Shown: positions 41,008-49,821, counted from the stretch's first letter. The stretch: DNA of 64,000 nt from Bradyrhizobium betae (GCF_004123905.1 NZ_MZXW01000026.1:35127-99126), one strand, 5' to 3'. Notes: a model not told the origin generated them from the sequence alone. Numbers and translations are program-made.

Positions 41008-42477
41008 ATGCAATCCCCACCCTCCATCGCCACCAAATCCTTCGCCGACGCGTCCCTCGCCGTCGCCCGCCTCGAAGAGATCTACGAGCGCAACACAAAG
41101 TTCCTGCGCGACCGGTTCGAGGCTTACGTTAACGGCGAGGCGATCACGACGCGGGTGCGGGCCTACTACCCCTTCGTCCGCCTCACCACAGCGACGCACG
41201 CACGGCTGGATTCGCGTCTCGCGTACGGCTTCGTCGCCGGCCCCGGCGTGCACGAGACCAGCGTGACGCGGCCGGATCTGTTTCGCGCGTACCTGACCGA
41301 GCAGATCGGGTTGTTGATCCAGAACCACGGCGTGCCCGTGGAGATCGGTGAATCCGCCGAGCCGATCCCGATCCACTTCGCCTATCGCCGCGACATCAAC
41401 ATCGAGGCCGCCATCACCACCAGCGAGAACTCGTCCATCACGCGATCGCTGCGCGATGCATTCGACGTGCCTGATCTCGCCACGATGGACGATTCGATTG
41501 CTGACGGCACATTCGAGCTTCAGCCCGGCGCGCCAGAGCCGTTGTCGCTGTTTCGGGCCGCCCGTGTCGATTACTCGCTGCGCCGGCTCTACCACTACAC
41601 CGGCACCGACCCCGAGCATTTCCAGAATTTCGTGATCTTCACCAACTACCAGTTCTATGTTGATGCATTCGCGCAAGCCTGCCAGCAACGTCTCCAGTCC
41701 GGCGAGGCCGGCCTCGACGCCTTTGTCGCGCCCGGAAACGTCATCATGCGGACCGGCGGCGCCGCGACCGGAGACGCACCCCCGCGCATGCCGCAGATGC
41801 CGGCCTTCCACCTGGTCGCATCAGGCTATCGCGGCATCACCCTGATCAACATCGGCACTGGCCCGTCGAACGCGCGCAACGTCACCGACCACGTCGCCGT
41901 GCTGCGCCCGCATGCCTGGCTGATGCTCGGCCATTGCGCGGGCTTGCGCAACACGCAGCGGCTCGGCGACTACGTGTTGGCGCATGGCTATGTGCGCGAG
42001 GACCACGTGCTCGACCGCGAGCTGCCGCTCTGGGTGCCGATCCCGGCGCTGGCGGAGATGCAGGTCGCGCTCGAACAGGCGGTCGAGGACGTCACCGGCC
42101 TCGAAGGTTTCGAGCTCAAGCGCCTGATGCGCACCGGCACCGTCGCCAGCGTCGACAATCGCAACTGGGAGATCTCCGGGCCCGAGGTGATTCGCCGGAT
42201 GTCGCAATCGCGCGCGGTCGCGCTCGACATGGAATCGGCAGCGATCGCCGCCAACGGCTATCGCTTCCGCGTCCCCTACGGCACGCTGCTCTGCGTCTCC
42301 GACAAGCCGCTGCATGGCGAGATCAAGCTCGCCGGCATGGCCAGCGAATTCTACCGCCGCCGCGTCGGCCAGCATCTCGAGATCGGGTTGAAGGCGCTGG
42401 AGCGGCTGAAGCAGCAGGAATCCGAGCGGCTGCATTCGCGAAAGCTGCGCAGCTTTGCCGAGGTCGCGTTTCAATAA
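41008..42477 (+). CDS. amn: AMP nucleosidase
   Basis: 489 aa, the usual length of bacterial AMP nucleosidase (about 484). It hydrolyses AMP to adenine and ribose 5-phosphate and regulates adenylate pools. The N-terminal domain (about 1-170, with YYPFVRLTT and HFAYRRDINIEAAIT) is the Amn-specific part. The C-terminal domain has the nucleoside phosphorylase fold (YRGITLINIGTGPSNARNVTDHVAVLRPHAWLMLGHCAGL and the base-side ALDMESAAIAANGYRFRVPYGTLLCVSDKP). Monocistronic; start chosen at the first ATG matching the family N-terminus. Confidence 0.9.
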   Translation: MQSPPSIATKSFADASLAVARLEEIYERNTKFLRDRFEAYVNGEAITTRVRAYYPFVRLTTATHARLDSRLAYGFVAGPGVHETSVTRPDLFRAYLTEQIGLLIQNHGVPVEIGESAEPIPIHFAYRRDINIEAAITTSENSSITRSLRDAFDVPDLATMDDSIADGTFELQPGAPEPLSLFRAARVDYSLRRLYHYTGTDPEHFQNFVIFTNYQFYVDAFAQACQQRLQSGEAGLDAFVAPGNVIMRTGGAATGDAPPRMPQMPAFHLVASGYRGITLINIGTGPSNARNVTDHVAVLRPHAWLMLGHCAGLRNTQRLGDYVLAHGYVREDHVLDRELPLWVPIPALAEMQVALEQAVEDVTGLEGFELKRLMRTGTVASVDNRNWEISGPEVIRRMSQSRAVALDMESAAIAANGYRFRVPYGTLLCVSDKPLHGEIKLAGMASEFYRRRVGQHLEIGLKALERLKQQESERLHSRKLRSFAEVAFQ

Positions 42478-42593
42478 GGACAACAGACCTGTCGCACGAA
42501 CGCTGACGTCTCCGCACGGCGTCCTGGAATATCGCTGCCGAGGCAGGGTTATCAAATCGTCCGGGGCCGCTTGAAACAGGACAGGAGACAGAC

Positions 42594-43211
42594 ATGATCA
42601 CAGCGATGATCAGGCTCGTCATGCTCGGTACATTTGCGGCAGCTTTGTTGAGCTCGCCGGCATTTGCCGCGGGGGGAGGCGGGGGTGGCGGAGGAGGCGG
42701 TGGCGGCATCAGCTCCACCGATCCCTATGCCGGGGCCTATGCGGATCAGAAGCCGCAGCCAACCTATCCGAAGCGCCCGGGCACGCGGGCAACCCATAAG
42801 GGCAAGAAGCCGAACAACCAGTCCAGCATCGATGATCCCGCTTTCGCGGCCGGCTACCGCGTTGCCTATGACACCATCTACGAGCGCAACGACTATACGG
42901 CCGCGATCGCGCAATTGAAGTCGCTCGGCCATGACGACCATCCGAACGTCGCCAACCTCATCGGCTACTCCTATCGCAAGCTCGGCGACTACGAGCAGTC
43001 GCAGGTCTGGTACGAACGCGCATTGCGGGCTGATCCGAACCACGTGCTGACGTGGCAATATTATGGACTGTGGCAGCTCGAGCGAGGCAATCGCGAGCAA
43101 GCGCTCTATCACCTCGGTCGAATTGCCTCCATCTGCGGGACGGATTGCGAGGAATATCGATCCCTGGCCGCGGCACTGGATAGGCCCACCGGCACGGCGC
43201 TCGCCTACTGA
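42594..43211 (+). CDS. Exported TPR-repeat protein with polyglycine tract
   Basis: 205 aa, ATG after AGGAG. Signal peptide 1-25 (AALLSSPAFA). A run of twelve glycines starts right after the cleavage site, followed by a polar Pro/Lys-rich linker to about residue 75. Residues about 80-185 contain tetratricopeptide repeats (AAIAQLKSLGHDDHPNVANLIGYSYRKLGDY, SQVWYERALRADPNHVLTWQYYGLWQLERGN). A Cys pair near the C-terminus (CGTDC) could form a disulfide. A periplasmic protein-protein interaction role is likely; its partner is unknown. Confidence 0.85.
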   Translation: MITAMIRLVMLGTFAAALLSSPAFAAGGGGGGGGGGGGISSTDPYAGAYADQKPQPTYPKRPGTRATHKGKKPNNQSSIDDPAFAAGYRVAYDTIYERNDYTAAIAQLKSLGHDDHPNVANLIGYSYRKLGDYEQSQVWYERALRADPNHVLTWQYYGLWQLERGNREQALYHLGRIASICGTDCEEYRSLAAALDRPTGTALAY

Positions 43212-43312
43212 AGCTGGACGCGGGCCGGCTGACGGTTGTGCGTTGACGATGAGCATCGTATGAGGCGTGATGTTCGCTGGCGCGGATGGTGACAAGGCGC
43301 CAGATTTTCAGC

Positions 43313-43344
43313 ATTGTCCCGTTCGGGGGCGCGAACGGGACAAT
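43313..43344 (+). promoter_or_regulatory. Strong 13-bp palindrome immediately before the DUF1488-like start
   Basis: ATTGTCCCGTTCG (43313-43325) and CGAACGGGACAAT (43332-43344) pair perfectly around GGGGCG. The ATG at 43348 follows after three bases, so a transcript starting upstream would have its start codon beside a very stable stem. It could be a protein operator or a translational control element. Confidence 0.6.
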
Positions 43345-43347
43345 TTG

Positions 43348-43623
43348 ATGCCGCTGACGCGCGACAAGATCATTGGCCATGACCTCGAACGTCTGGCCTT
43401 TCGCTTCACCATGCTGAACGATGGTGACGTCGTGGACTGTCAGATCAGCGACGCCGCGATGGACGAGCTCGCGGGCATGCAAGGCACGGAGAGCAGCGCG
43501 CGCCAGGCGCAGTTTCTGTCCCTGCGCGAAACCATCGAGCGGATTGCGTCGGATATTTATGATGAGGCGCCGCGGTTCAGGGGATATGTGGTGCGGATTT
43601 TCATGCGGCATTTGGAGCGGTGA
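43348..43623 (+). CDS. Small DUF1488-like protein
   Basis: 91 aa from the ATG at 43348 (MPLTRDKIIGHDLERLAF). An earlier start near 43267 would translate through the palindrome and is less likely. The sequence has the MPLT opening and FRFTMLNDGDVVDCQISDAAMDELAG core that recall DUF1488, plus a helical middle and basic C-terminus (FRGYVVRIFMRHLER). No enzymatic motif. Similar small proteins are common and uncharacterised in rhizobia. No Shine-Dalgarno sequence is visible because the palindrome occupies that position. Confidence 0.6.
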   Translation: MPLTRDKIIGHDLERLAFRFTMLNDGDVVDCQISDAAMDELAGMQGTESSARQAQFLSLRETIERIASDIYDEAPRFRGYVVRIFMRHLER

Positions 43624-43713
43624 TGTTGATCGTTGCCGCGAGCACAAATCTCTCACCGTCAACCCCGCACAACGGCGACGGATCGGATAGCGTGGCGGCT
43701 ACGCTTGAGAAAA

Positions 43714-44196
43714 TCACCCCTCGAGCTTCCTCAACAACAACTTCAGCGCCGTCGCCGCGAACACCTGCATATTGCCAAACCGGTCGCCGCTTGCCGTCTC
43801 CAGCGTCATCACGTCGGCCACGGGCCCCGCGACCGCCATGCAGCTATGGCCGGCGGCGTCGCCGTAGCGGTTGCCGGTCGGGCCGGCGGCGCCGGTCTCG
43901 GACAGGCCCCAGTCGGAGTTGAAGCGGCTGCGCATCTGCTCGGCGAGCAGTTTTGCGTAAGGCTCCGAGGAGGAACGAAAGCCCTTCATTCCTTCGTCCG
44001 AAATATCCATCAGGACGCGCCGGGCATCGCGGGTGTAGACCACCGCGCTACCGAGGAAATAGGCGGAGGCGCCGGGCACCGCGAGCAGGCTGGCCGCGAT
44101 CAGGCCGCCGGTGGAGGATTCCGCCACAGCAATGGTCTGTTTGCGCGCGATCAGTTGCGCCGCGACCTGTTCCGCAATGCCGACGAGCTCTTTCAT
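43714..44196 (-). CDS. CinA C-terminal family nicotinamide-nucleotide deamidase-like protein
   Basis: 160 aa from the ATG at 44196, preceded by AAGGGG. It is the single-domain PncC/YgaD type: VAESSTGGLIAASLLAVPGAS contains the catalytic Ser region (TGG), and ETGAAGPTGNRYGDAAGH contains the second conserved loop. PncC deamidates nicotinamide mononucleotide in NAD recycling. The strand is opposite to both neighbours. The canonical GVAGP loop reads GAAGP, a mild deviation, so the exact activity is less certain than the family. Confidence 0.85.
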   Translation of the reverse strand: MKELVGIAEQVAAQLIARKQTIAVAESSTGGLIAASLLAVPGASAYFLGSAVVYTRDARRVLMDISDEGMKGFRSSSEPYAKLLAEQMRSRFNSDWGLSETGAAGPTGNRYGDAAGHSCMAVAGPVADVMTLETASGDRFGNMQVFAATALKLLLRKLEG

Positions 44197-44336
44197 CCCA
44201 AAACCCCTTATTCCTTCGCAACTGAGCTCAGCCTTTCTAGCATATGACAGAAGCCTTGGCCGAGTTGCGGGCGACGGGCAGGCCTGCTTGAATGGCGGAA
44301 AGACAAGACAAAACGAGGAAACGTGAAGGAGACGTG

Positions 44337-45395
44337 ATGGCGTCCCTGATCGCCGGTGGGGTCGATTGCGACGTGCATCCGGCCGTGCCGCATCTGACCA
44401 GCCTGCTGCCGTACCTGAGCGACTATTGGCGCGATCAGGTGACGACGCGCGGTATGGTCGATCTCGTCTCGCAATCCTATCCGCGGAACTCGCCGATCGT
44501 GGCGCGGCCCGACTGGCGGCCTGAGACAGGCAAACCAGGCGAAAGCCTCGAGGACATGCAGCGCCATGTGCTCGATCCCTTCCAGCTCTCATACGCCATC
44601 TGCAATCCGCTTTACGGCGTGCAGATGGTGTTTTCGGAAGATTTGCAGGCCGCCTTCTGCCGTGCGCTGAATGACTGGCTCGTGAAGGAATGGCTCGATC
44701 GGGATCCGCGCTTGCGCGGCTCGATCGTGATCCCGACGCAAAGCATCGACAAAGCCGTCGCCGAGATCGAGCGCTGTGCGCAGGACAGGCGCTTCGTCCA
44801 GGTGCTGATGCTGGTCATGGGCGATACGCCGCTCGGCAAGCGCGCGCTGTGGCCGATCTATGAAGCGGCGGAACGGCTGAACCTTCCGATCGGTATCCAC
44901 GCCGGTTCCGCCTATCACAATCCGCCGACCGCGGTGGGCTGGGGTTCCTATCACATCGAGGATTATGTCGGTCAGGCCCAGGCGTTCCAGACCCAGCTCA
45001 CCAGCCTGATCGTCGAGGGCGTTTTCGTAAAATATCCGCGGCTGAAAATGGTGATGCTGGAATCCGGCGTCTCCTGGATCTCGCCTTTTCTCTGGCGGCT
45101 TCACAAGTTCTGGCGCGGGGTGCGGATGGAGACGCCCTGGGTCGATCGCGCATCTCTCGAAATTGTGCGCAGCAACATCCGCTTCTCATTACAGCCATTT
45201 GATGCACCGCCGGAGCCTGAGACATTAATTCGCCTGTTTGATCATATGCAGTCCGACGAATTGGTCCTATTCTCCACGGACTATCCGCACTGGCAGTTCG
45301 ATGGCCAGGACGCGCTGCCCGAGGGTCTGTCCCCCGATCTCGTGCGCAAGATCATGATCGACAATCCGCATGCAACCTACCCCCGCCTGATGTGA
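44337..45395 (+). CDS. Amidohydrolase family 2 (PF04909-like) metal-dependent hydrolase/decarboxylase
   Basis: 352 aa from the ATG at 44337, with AAGGAG upstream (the frame is open to 44292). TIM-barrel with the metal site DCDVHP at residues 10-15, a His in IGIHAGSAY near 195, and the Asp of STDYPHWQFD near 313. These features match ACMSD-type decarboxylases and related hydrolases acting on aromatic or lactone substrates. A second family member starts 25 bp downstream and a Rieske protein follows that, so the three form one operon. Confidence 0.85.
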   Translation: MASLIAGGVDCDVHPAVPHLTSLLPYLSDYWRDQVTTRGMVDLVSQSYPRNSPIVARPDWRPETGKPGESLEDMQRHVLDPFQLSYAICNPLYGVQMVFSEDLQAAFCRALNDWLVKEWLDRDPRLRGSIVIPTQSIDKAVAEIERCAQDRRFVQVLMLVMGDTPLGKRALWPIYEAAERLNLPIGIHAGSAYHNPPTAVGWGSYHIEDYVGQAQAFQTQLTSLIVEGVFVKYPRLKMVMLESGVSWISPFLWRLHKFWRGVRMETPWVDRASLEIVRSNIRFSLQPFDAPPEPETLIRLFDHMQSDELVLFSTDYPHWQFDGQDALPEGLSPDLVRKIMIDNPHATYPRLM

Positions 45396-45420
45396 GCCCG
45401 CTGCCAAAGGAGGCAAGGCG

Positions 45421-46530
45421 ATGAATATTCAGTTCCGCGAAGGCCTAGAGGCCGCTTCCCCCCCGACGACGAAAACCGCGATCGCGGACTGTGACATCCA
45501 TCCGGCGCGCGCCACGCGCACCGAGCTTTATCCGTATCTCGCCAAACGCTGGCAGCATCATCTCGAGATCTACGGCGTCCATGCCTATCAGGGCATGATG
45601 GAAGGCCCGCCCTATCCAAAAGCCCAGCCCAACGCCTCGCGCCGCGACGCCTATCCGCCGGAAGGCGGCCCGCAGGGCTCCTCACTCTCCTTCATGCAGA
45701 AGCAGTTGCTCGATCCCAACAATGTGCAGCTGGGCGTGCTCAATCCGCTCAACACCGGGCAGGGCATCCGCAATCACGAACTCTCGGCTGCGCTGTGTTC
45801 CGCAATCAACGACTGGCAGATCGACAAATGGACCAGCAAGGATAAGCGGCTGAAGGCGTCGATCGTCGTCGGCAACGAGGACGGCCTGTCGGCCGCTGCC
45901 GAAATCCGTGAGCGTGCCGGCGACAAGAACTTTGTGCAGGTGCTGCTGCTCAGCCGCAATGTCGAACCGCTCGGCCAGCGCCGCTACTGGCCGATCTATC
46001 AGGCCGCGGAAGAGGCCGGCCTTCCCGTTGGCGTCCACGCCTTCGGCTTCGGCGGCAATCCGATCACGCCGTCGGGCTGGCCGTCCTATTACATCGAGGA
46101 GATGGTGGGACATTCGCAGTGCCAGCAATCGGCACTGGCAAGCCTCGTGCTCGAAGGCGTGTTCGAGCGCTTCCCGAAGCTGAAGATGGTGATGATCGAG
46201 GCCGGTTTTGGTTGGGCGCCGTCGCTGGCATGGCGGCTCGACAAGGTGTGGCAGCGGCTCCGCAGCGAGGTGCCGCATGTGAAACGGCCGCCTTCTGAAT
46301 ATATCCGCGAGCAGGTGTGGTGGACGACGCAGCCGATGGAGGATCCGGAGCGGCGCGAGGATCTGTTCGACGTCATCAAATGGATCGGCTGGGACCGCCT
46401 GCTGTTCGCGACCGACTATCCGCATTGGGACTATGACGAGCCGTCGCGCGTGCTGCCGGCGGGCGTCAGCGAGGACAATCGCGAGGCGTTCTATCTCGGC
46501 AATGCGCGCGCGCTCTATGGAATAGCTTGA
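45421..46530 (+). CDS. Second amidohydrolase family 2 (PF04909-like) protein
   Basis: 369 aa, ATG after AAAGGAGG. A paralogue of the upstream protein with the same landmarks: DCDIHPAR near 22, GVHAFGFGG near 205, and ATDYPHWDYDEP near 330, plus the shared ending of decarboxylase-like members. The insert between residues 45 and 85 differs from its neighbour, so the pair may act on related rather than identical substrates, or as a heteromer. Its stop overlaps the Rieske gene start (TGATG), coupling the two. Confidence 0.85.
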   Translation: MNIQFREGLEAASPPTTKTAIADCDIHPARATRTELYPYLAKRWQHHLEIYGVHAYQGMMEGPPYPKAQPNASRRDAYPPEGGPQGSSLSFMQKQLLDPNNVQLGVLNPLNTGQGIRNHELSAALCSAINDWQIDKWTSKDKRLKASIVVGNEDGLSAAAEIRERAGDKNFVQVLLLSRNVEPLGQRRYWPIYQAAEEAGLPVGVHAFGFGGNPITPSGWPSYYIEEMVGHSQCQQSALASLVLEGVFERFPKLKMVMIEAGFGWAPSLAWRLDKVWQRLRSEVPHVKRPPSEYIREQVWWTTQPMEDPERREDLFDVIKWIGWDRLLFATDYPHWDYDEPSRVLPAGVSEDNREAFYLGNARALYGIA

Positions 46531-46943
46531 TGGCGCGTCATGTGATCGCGCCGGTCGATGAGCTTCCGCCCGGTACCAGAAAATTTCTGGAGATCGACGG
46601 ACGGCCGATCGCGGTCTTCAACATCAAGGGCGAATATTTTGGTTTGATGAACCGCTGCCCGCATCAGGGCGCAGCACTGTGCGAGGGCCCGCTGATCGGG
46701 CTGGCGCAATCGAGCGACCCCGGCGAGATCGAATACACCAAACTCGGCGAGATCATCCGCTGCCCCTGGCACGGCTGGGAATTCGACATCCGCACCGGCC
46801 AGTCCTATTGCGACCCCCGCCGCTTCCGCGTGAAGGCGTATGCCGCTCACGTCGAGCCGGGCGCGAGCGTGGTGAAGGGGCCGTATGTTGCCGAGACTGT
46901 TACGGTGAAGGTCGAGAGCGATTACGTGGTGGTGGAGTTGTAG
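46530..46943 (+). CDS. Rieske-type [2Fe-2S] ferredoxin-like protein
   Basis: 137 aa from the ATG at 46530 (a TTG three bases earlier is less likely), overlapping the amidohydrolase stop. The Rieske cluster motifs are complete: CPHQGA near 42 (Cys-X-His) and CPWHGWEFDIRTG near 78 (Cys-X2-His). It is small and lacks a catalytic mononuclear iron domain, so it should be an electron carrier for an oxygenase encoded elsewhere. Its co-expression with two amidohydrolases suggests an aromatic or heterocyclic degradation step. A palindromic repeat follows it. Confidence 0.9.
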   Translation: MARHVIAPVDELPPGTRKFLEIDGRPIAVFNIKGEYFGLMNRCPHQGAALCEGPLIGLAQSSDPGEIEYTKLGEIIRCPWHGWEFDIRTGQSYCDPRRFRVKAYAAHVEPGASVVKGPYVAETVTVKVESDYVVVEL

Positions 46944-46966
46944 GTCTCGCCACGGGGCAGGTGCGC

Positions 46967-47106
46967 TCCCTCGCCCCGTTCTTACGGGGAGAGGGTTGGG
47001 GTGAGGGGCCTCTATCCACACGTGAGATCGTCGTGGACCTGTACCCCCTCAGCCGGAATTCAAGCTGCGCTCGAATTCCGACCTCTCCCCGCAGGCGGGG
47101 AGAGGT
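46967..47106. repeat. Palindromic intergenic repeat, family D-related
   Basis: Begins CTCCCTCGCCCCGTTCTTAC with GGGGAGAGGG close by; ends with CCTCTCCCCGCAGGCGGGGA, another hairpin. The middle has AATTCAAGCTGCGCTCGAATT. Layout resembles 31437-31598 but bases differ. It lies between the Rieske gene and the convergent MFS gene. Confidence 0.65.
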
Positions 47107-47134
47107 TAAGGAAGAGCGCGCCCCGAGATAACCC

Positions 47135-48466
47135 TCAGTGCCCCGCCACCGGCTCGGCCGCCGCATCATACGTCGCCACCGCTTGGCGTCCCCCGCGATA
47201 CACCACCGAGGCCGCGATGATACCGAGGACGGCCGCGAGCATCAGCCAATAGCCGGGCGAGGCCTTGTCGCCGGTGTGTTCGATCAGCAGGGTCGAAGCA
47301 AACGGCGTGAAGGTGCCGAACAGGGCAGCGGCGAGCGCGAAGGCGAGCGAGAAGCAGGTGGTGCGGACATGCGCCGGCACGATCTCGACGAGAGCACCGA
47401 GCATGGTGCCGCTGTACATGCCGAAATAGAACGAGAACATCATCTCGACCGCGAGCAGCTTGCCGAAGGTCGGTGCCGCCACCAGCCAGTGCAGCGCCGG
47501 ATAGGCCGTGACGAGCGCGAGGCAGGCGATGGTGAGCAGCACCGGCTTGCGGCCGATGCGGTCGGACAGCGCGCCGCCGACCGGGTTCCAGAAGAAGTTG
47601 GTCACGGCGACGAGCAGGGTCACGAGCAACGCATCCTGCGTCGACAGTTTCAGCACGGTCTTGCCGAAGGTCGGGGTGTAGACGGTGACGAAGTAGAACG
47701 TCGTCGTGGTCAGGACCGCGATCATCATGCCGAGGATGACGATGCGCCAGTTGGCGAGCGCGGAGGCGAACACTTCGTTCGCGGTCGGATGCTTCTTCAT
47801 GGCGAGAAAGGCCGGCGTCTCCTCGAGCGTCCGTCGCAGCATGAAGATCAGCGGGATGATTAGGCAGCCGACAAAGAAGGGAATGCGCCAGCCCCAGGCG
47901 GCCACCGTGTCGGCCGGCATCACCTCGGACAGGATGTAGCCGAGGATAGAGGCCACGAAGATCGCGACCTGCTGGCTCGACGACTGGAACGAGGTGTAGA
48001 AGCCGCGATTGCCGGGCGTCGAGATCTCGGCGAGATACACCGACACGCCGCCGAGTTCGACTCCGGCGGAGAAGCCCTGCAGCAGCCGGCCGATTAGTAC
48101 GATGATCGGCGCTGCGATGCCGATGCTCGCGTAGGTCGGACAGAACGCGATCACCACGGTGCCGGCGGCCATGATGGCCAGCGTAACGATCAGGCCCTGG
48201 CGGCGGCCGATGCGGTCGATATACGCGCCGAGCACGATGGCGCCGACGGGGCGCATTAATGCGCCGAGCCAGAACACGCCAAAGGTGTTGAGCAGCGACG
48301 CCGTTTCGTTGGTGGAGGGGAAGAACGCCTTGCCGATGGCGGCGGCGTAGAATCCAAACAGGAAGAAGTCGAACTGCTCGAGGAAATTGCCTGATGTGGC
48401 GCGCAGGATCGCGCCGATGCGCGACTTGATCTCGGGCGGATTGGTTGAAGCTGCAGGTCCAGCCAT
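47135..48466 (-). CDS. MFS transporter, metabolite:H+ symporter (MHS) type
   Basis: 443 aa, twelve hydrophobic segments. Helix 1 has the MHS opening SGNFLEQFDFFLFGFYAAAIGKAFF, loop 2-3 YIDRIGRRQGLIVTLAIMA, and the loop 4-5 region GLLQGFSAGVELGGVSVYLAE. MHS members import citrate, tricarballylate, ketoglutarate, proline/betaine or shikimate; helix 1 here most resembles tricarboxylate carriers. It is the only gene between the amidohydrolase operon (convergent) and a LysR gene on the same strand upstream, which could control it. Confidence 0.87.
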   Translation of the reverse strand: MAGPAASTNPPEIKSRIGAILRATSGNFLEQFDFFLFGFYAAAIGKAFFPSTNETASLLNTFGVFWLGALMRPVGAIVLGAYIDRIGRRQGLIVTLAIMAAGTVVIAFCPTYASIGIAAPIIVLIGRLLQGFSAGVELGGVSVYLAEISTPGNRGFYTSFQSSSQQVAIFVASILGYILSEVMPADTVAAWGWRIPFFVGCLIIPLIFMLRRTLEETPAFLAMKKHPTANEVFASALANWRIVILGMMIAVLTTTTFYFVTVYTPTFGKTVLKLSTQDALLVTLLVAVTNFFWNPVGGALSDRIGRKPVLLTIACLALVTAYPALHWLVAAPTFGKLLAVEMMFSFYFGMYSGTMLGALVEIVPAHVRTTCFSLAFALAAALFGTFTPFASTLLIEHTGDKASPGYWLMLAAVLGIIAASVVYRGGRQAVATYDAAAEPVAGH

Positions 48467-48607
48467 GACGTTTCTCCCCTAAAGACACGGCCGGACCGGA
48501 ACTCACTTCACGGCAAGGCGACAGATTGATGCTGCGACAATCTGTCTACCCCTTCCCGCGCGAGGCGCTGCGAGTCAATCGAATTTGCCGGGGAAGTTGA
48601 TGATTTT

Positions 48608-49507
48608 TCAGGCCTTATTTTGCGTTGCAGCGATCATCCATTCGCGGAACGCGGCCAGCTTGGGCGCCTCGCGGCGGCCCTGCGGCGAGACCAGGTAGAA
48701 GCCGGCATCGGCCGGCAGCGCGATCTTGAAGGGAACCACGAGCCGGCCCTTGGCGATGTCGTCCTGCACGTAGGAGGTCCGGCCCATCGCCACGCCGATG
48801 CCGTCGATCGCGGCCTGGATGGTCATGAAGATCATGTCGAAGGTGATGCCGGGTTGTCGCGCGATGTCGGCCGGCAGGCCCGCCGCCGTCAGCCACAGCC
48901 GCCAGTCGTCACTGTTGGCGTTGGAGGTGTGCAGCAGCGGGTAGCCCTTGAGATCCTCCGGCTGGCGCAGCGGCTTGTCGCCGCGCAGCAGGGATGGGCT
49001 GCACACCGGAAACAGCTCGTCCGCCATCAGCCAGTCGGCGCGCAGGCCCGGCCACTGACCGCGGCCGTAGCGGATGGCGGCATCGACATCGTCGCGCTGG
49101 AAGTCGACGAGGCTGGTCGAGGTGGTGATGCGGACGTCGATGCCGGGATGCTGTTCCTGGAAATCGGTCAGCCGCGGCAGCAGCCATTTTGCCGCGAGCG
49201 AGGCCAGCGTCGACACCGTCAGCACCTTATCGTCGTCCTTGCGCAGCAGGCGATCGGTGGCCAGCCGCAGATCGTTGAAGGCGGCCCGGATGCCCGGGAG
49301 GTAGTCGCGCGCCTCTGCCGTCAGCGCCAGTGCGCGGTTCTGCCGGATGAACAGGCGAATGCCGAGCTCCTCCTCGAGCCGGCGGATCTGATGGCTGATC
49401 GCGGTCTGGGTCACGTTCAGCTCGGCGGCCGCCAGCGTGAAGCTGAGATGGCGCGCGGCGGCCTCAAAGGCCCGCAAACCGTTCAGGGAGGGCAATCTGG
49501 CAGTCAT
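48608..49507 (-). CDS. LysR-family transcriptional regulator, GcvA-like
   Basis: 299 aa. N-terminal helix-turn-helix (about 5-65: LNGLRAFEAAARHLSFTLAAAELNVTQTAISHQIRRLEEELG) of the GcvA/AmpR subgroup. The effector-binding domain covers about 92-295 with typical ISTSTSLVDF-like and GIGVAMGRTSYVQDDIAKGRLVVPF segments. It is divergent from a DUF1127 gene, with a LysR-type inverted repeat between them, and upstream of the MFS gene on the same strand. It may regulate either neighbour; the ligand is not readable. Confidence 0.9.
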   Translation of the reverse strand: MTARLPSLNGLRAFEAAARHLSFTLAAAELNVTQTAISHQIRRLEEELGIRLFIRQNRALALTAEARDYLPGIRAAFNDLRLATDRLLRKDDDKVLTVSTLASLAAKWLLPRLTDFQEQHPGIDVRITTSTSLVDFQRDDVDAAIRYGRGQWPGLRADWLMADELFPVCSPSLLRGDKPLRQPEDLKGYPLLHTSNANSDDWRLWLTAAGLPADIARQPGITFDMIFMTIQAAIDGIGVAMGRTSYVQDDIAKGRLVVPFKIALPADAGFYLVSPQGRREAPKLAAFREWMIAATQNKA

Positions 49508-49520
49508 TTGGCAGCATGAT

Positions 49521-49539
49521 GCATGAGTTTATATCATGC
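49521..49539. promoter_or_regulatory. LysR-type inverted repeat
   Basis: GCATGA (49521-49526) and TCATGC (49534-49539) are perfect inverted repeats with a 7-bp AT-rich spacer, matching the T-N11-A rule (ATGA-N7-TCAT). It lies 14 bases upstream of the LysR start in the divergent gap with the DUF1127 gene. Autoregulation inferred. Confidence 0.6.
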
Positions 49540-49617
49540 GAATTGGTACAAATTGTCGTTTGTCGCAGCGCACCCGGAAGCAGATATTAGCAGTGAACTT
49601 AGCTCCAGGAGCTGAAA

Positions 49618-49821
49618 ATGTCTAGTTTGACCCACAATTCGATGACAAATCATCATGCACCCGGCCTGATCCAGCAGATCGGCGAGACCCTTCACGTCTG
49701 GCACGAGCGCTATCGGACCCGCCGTGAACTGACCAACTGGACGGCCCGCGATCTTCATGACGTCGGCCTGTCCTGGACCGACATCGCCTACGAGGCCGAC
49801 AAACCCTTCTGGCGGGCCTGA
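49618..49821 (+). CDS. DUF1127 (YjiS-like) small protein
   Basis: 67 aa. The C-terminal half carries the DUF1127 pattern, a basic helix RYRTRRELTNW followed by LHDVGLSWTDI. The first 25 residues form a Met/Ser/His-containing tail. Related small Arg-rich proteins in alphaproteobacteria influence RNA turnover or stress responses; this one is uncharacterised. A near-perfect terminator follows (49833-49876), making it monocistronic. Confidence 0.85.
   Translation: MSSLTHNSMTNHHAPGLIQQIGETLHVWHERYRTRRELTNWTARDLHDVGLSWTDIAYEADKPFWRA

Noticed and set aside
43267..43347. Earlier start for the DUF1488-like gene
   Set aside because: The added residues would be read through the perfect 13-bp palindrome and do not look like the family; the MPLT start at 43348 fits better.
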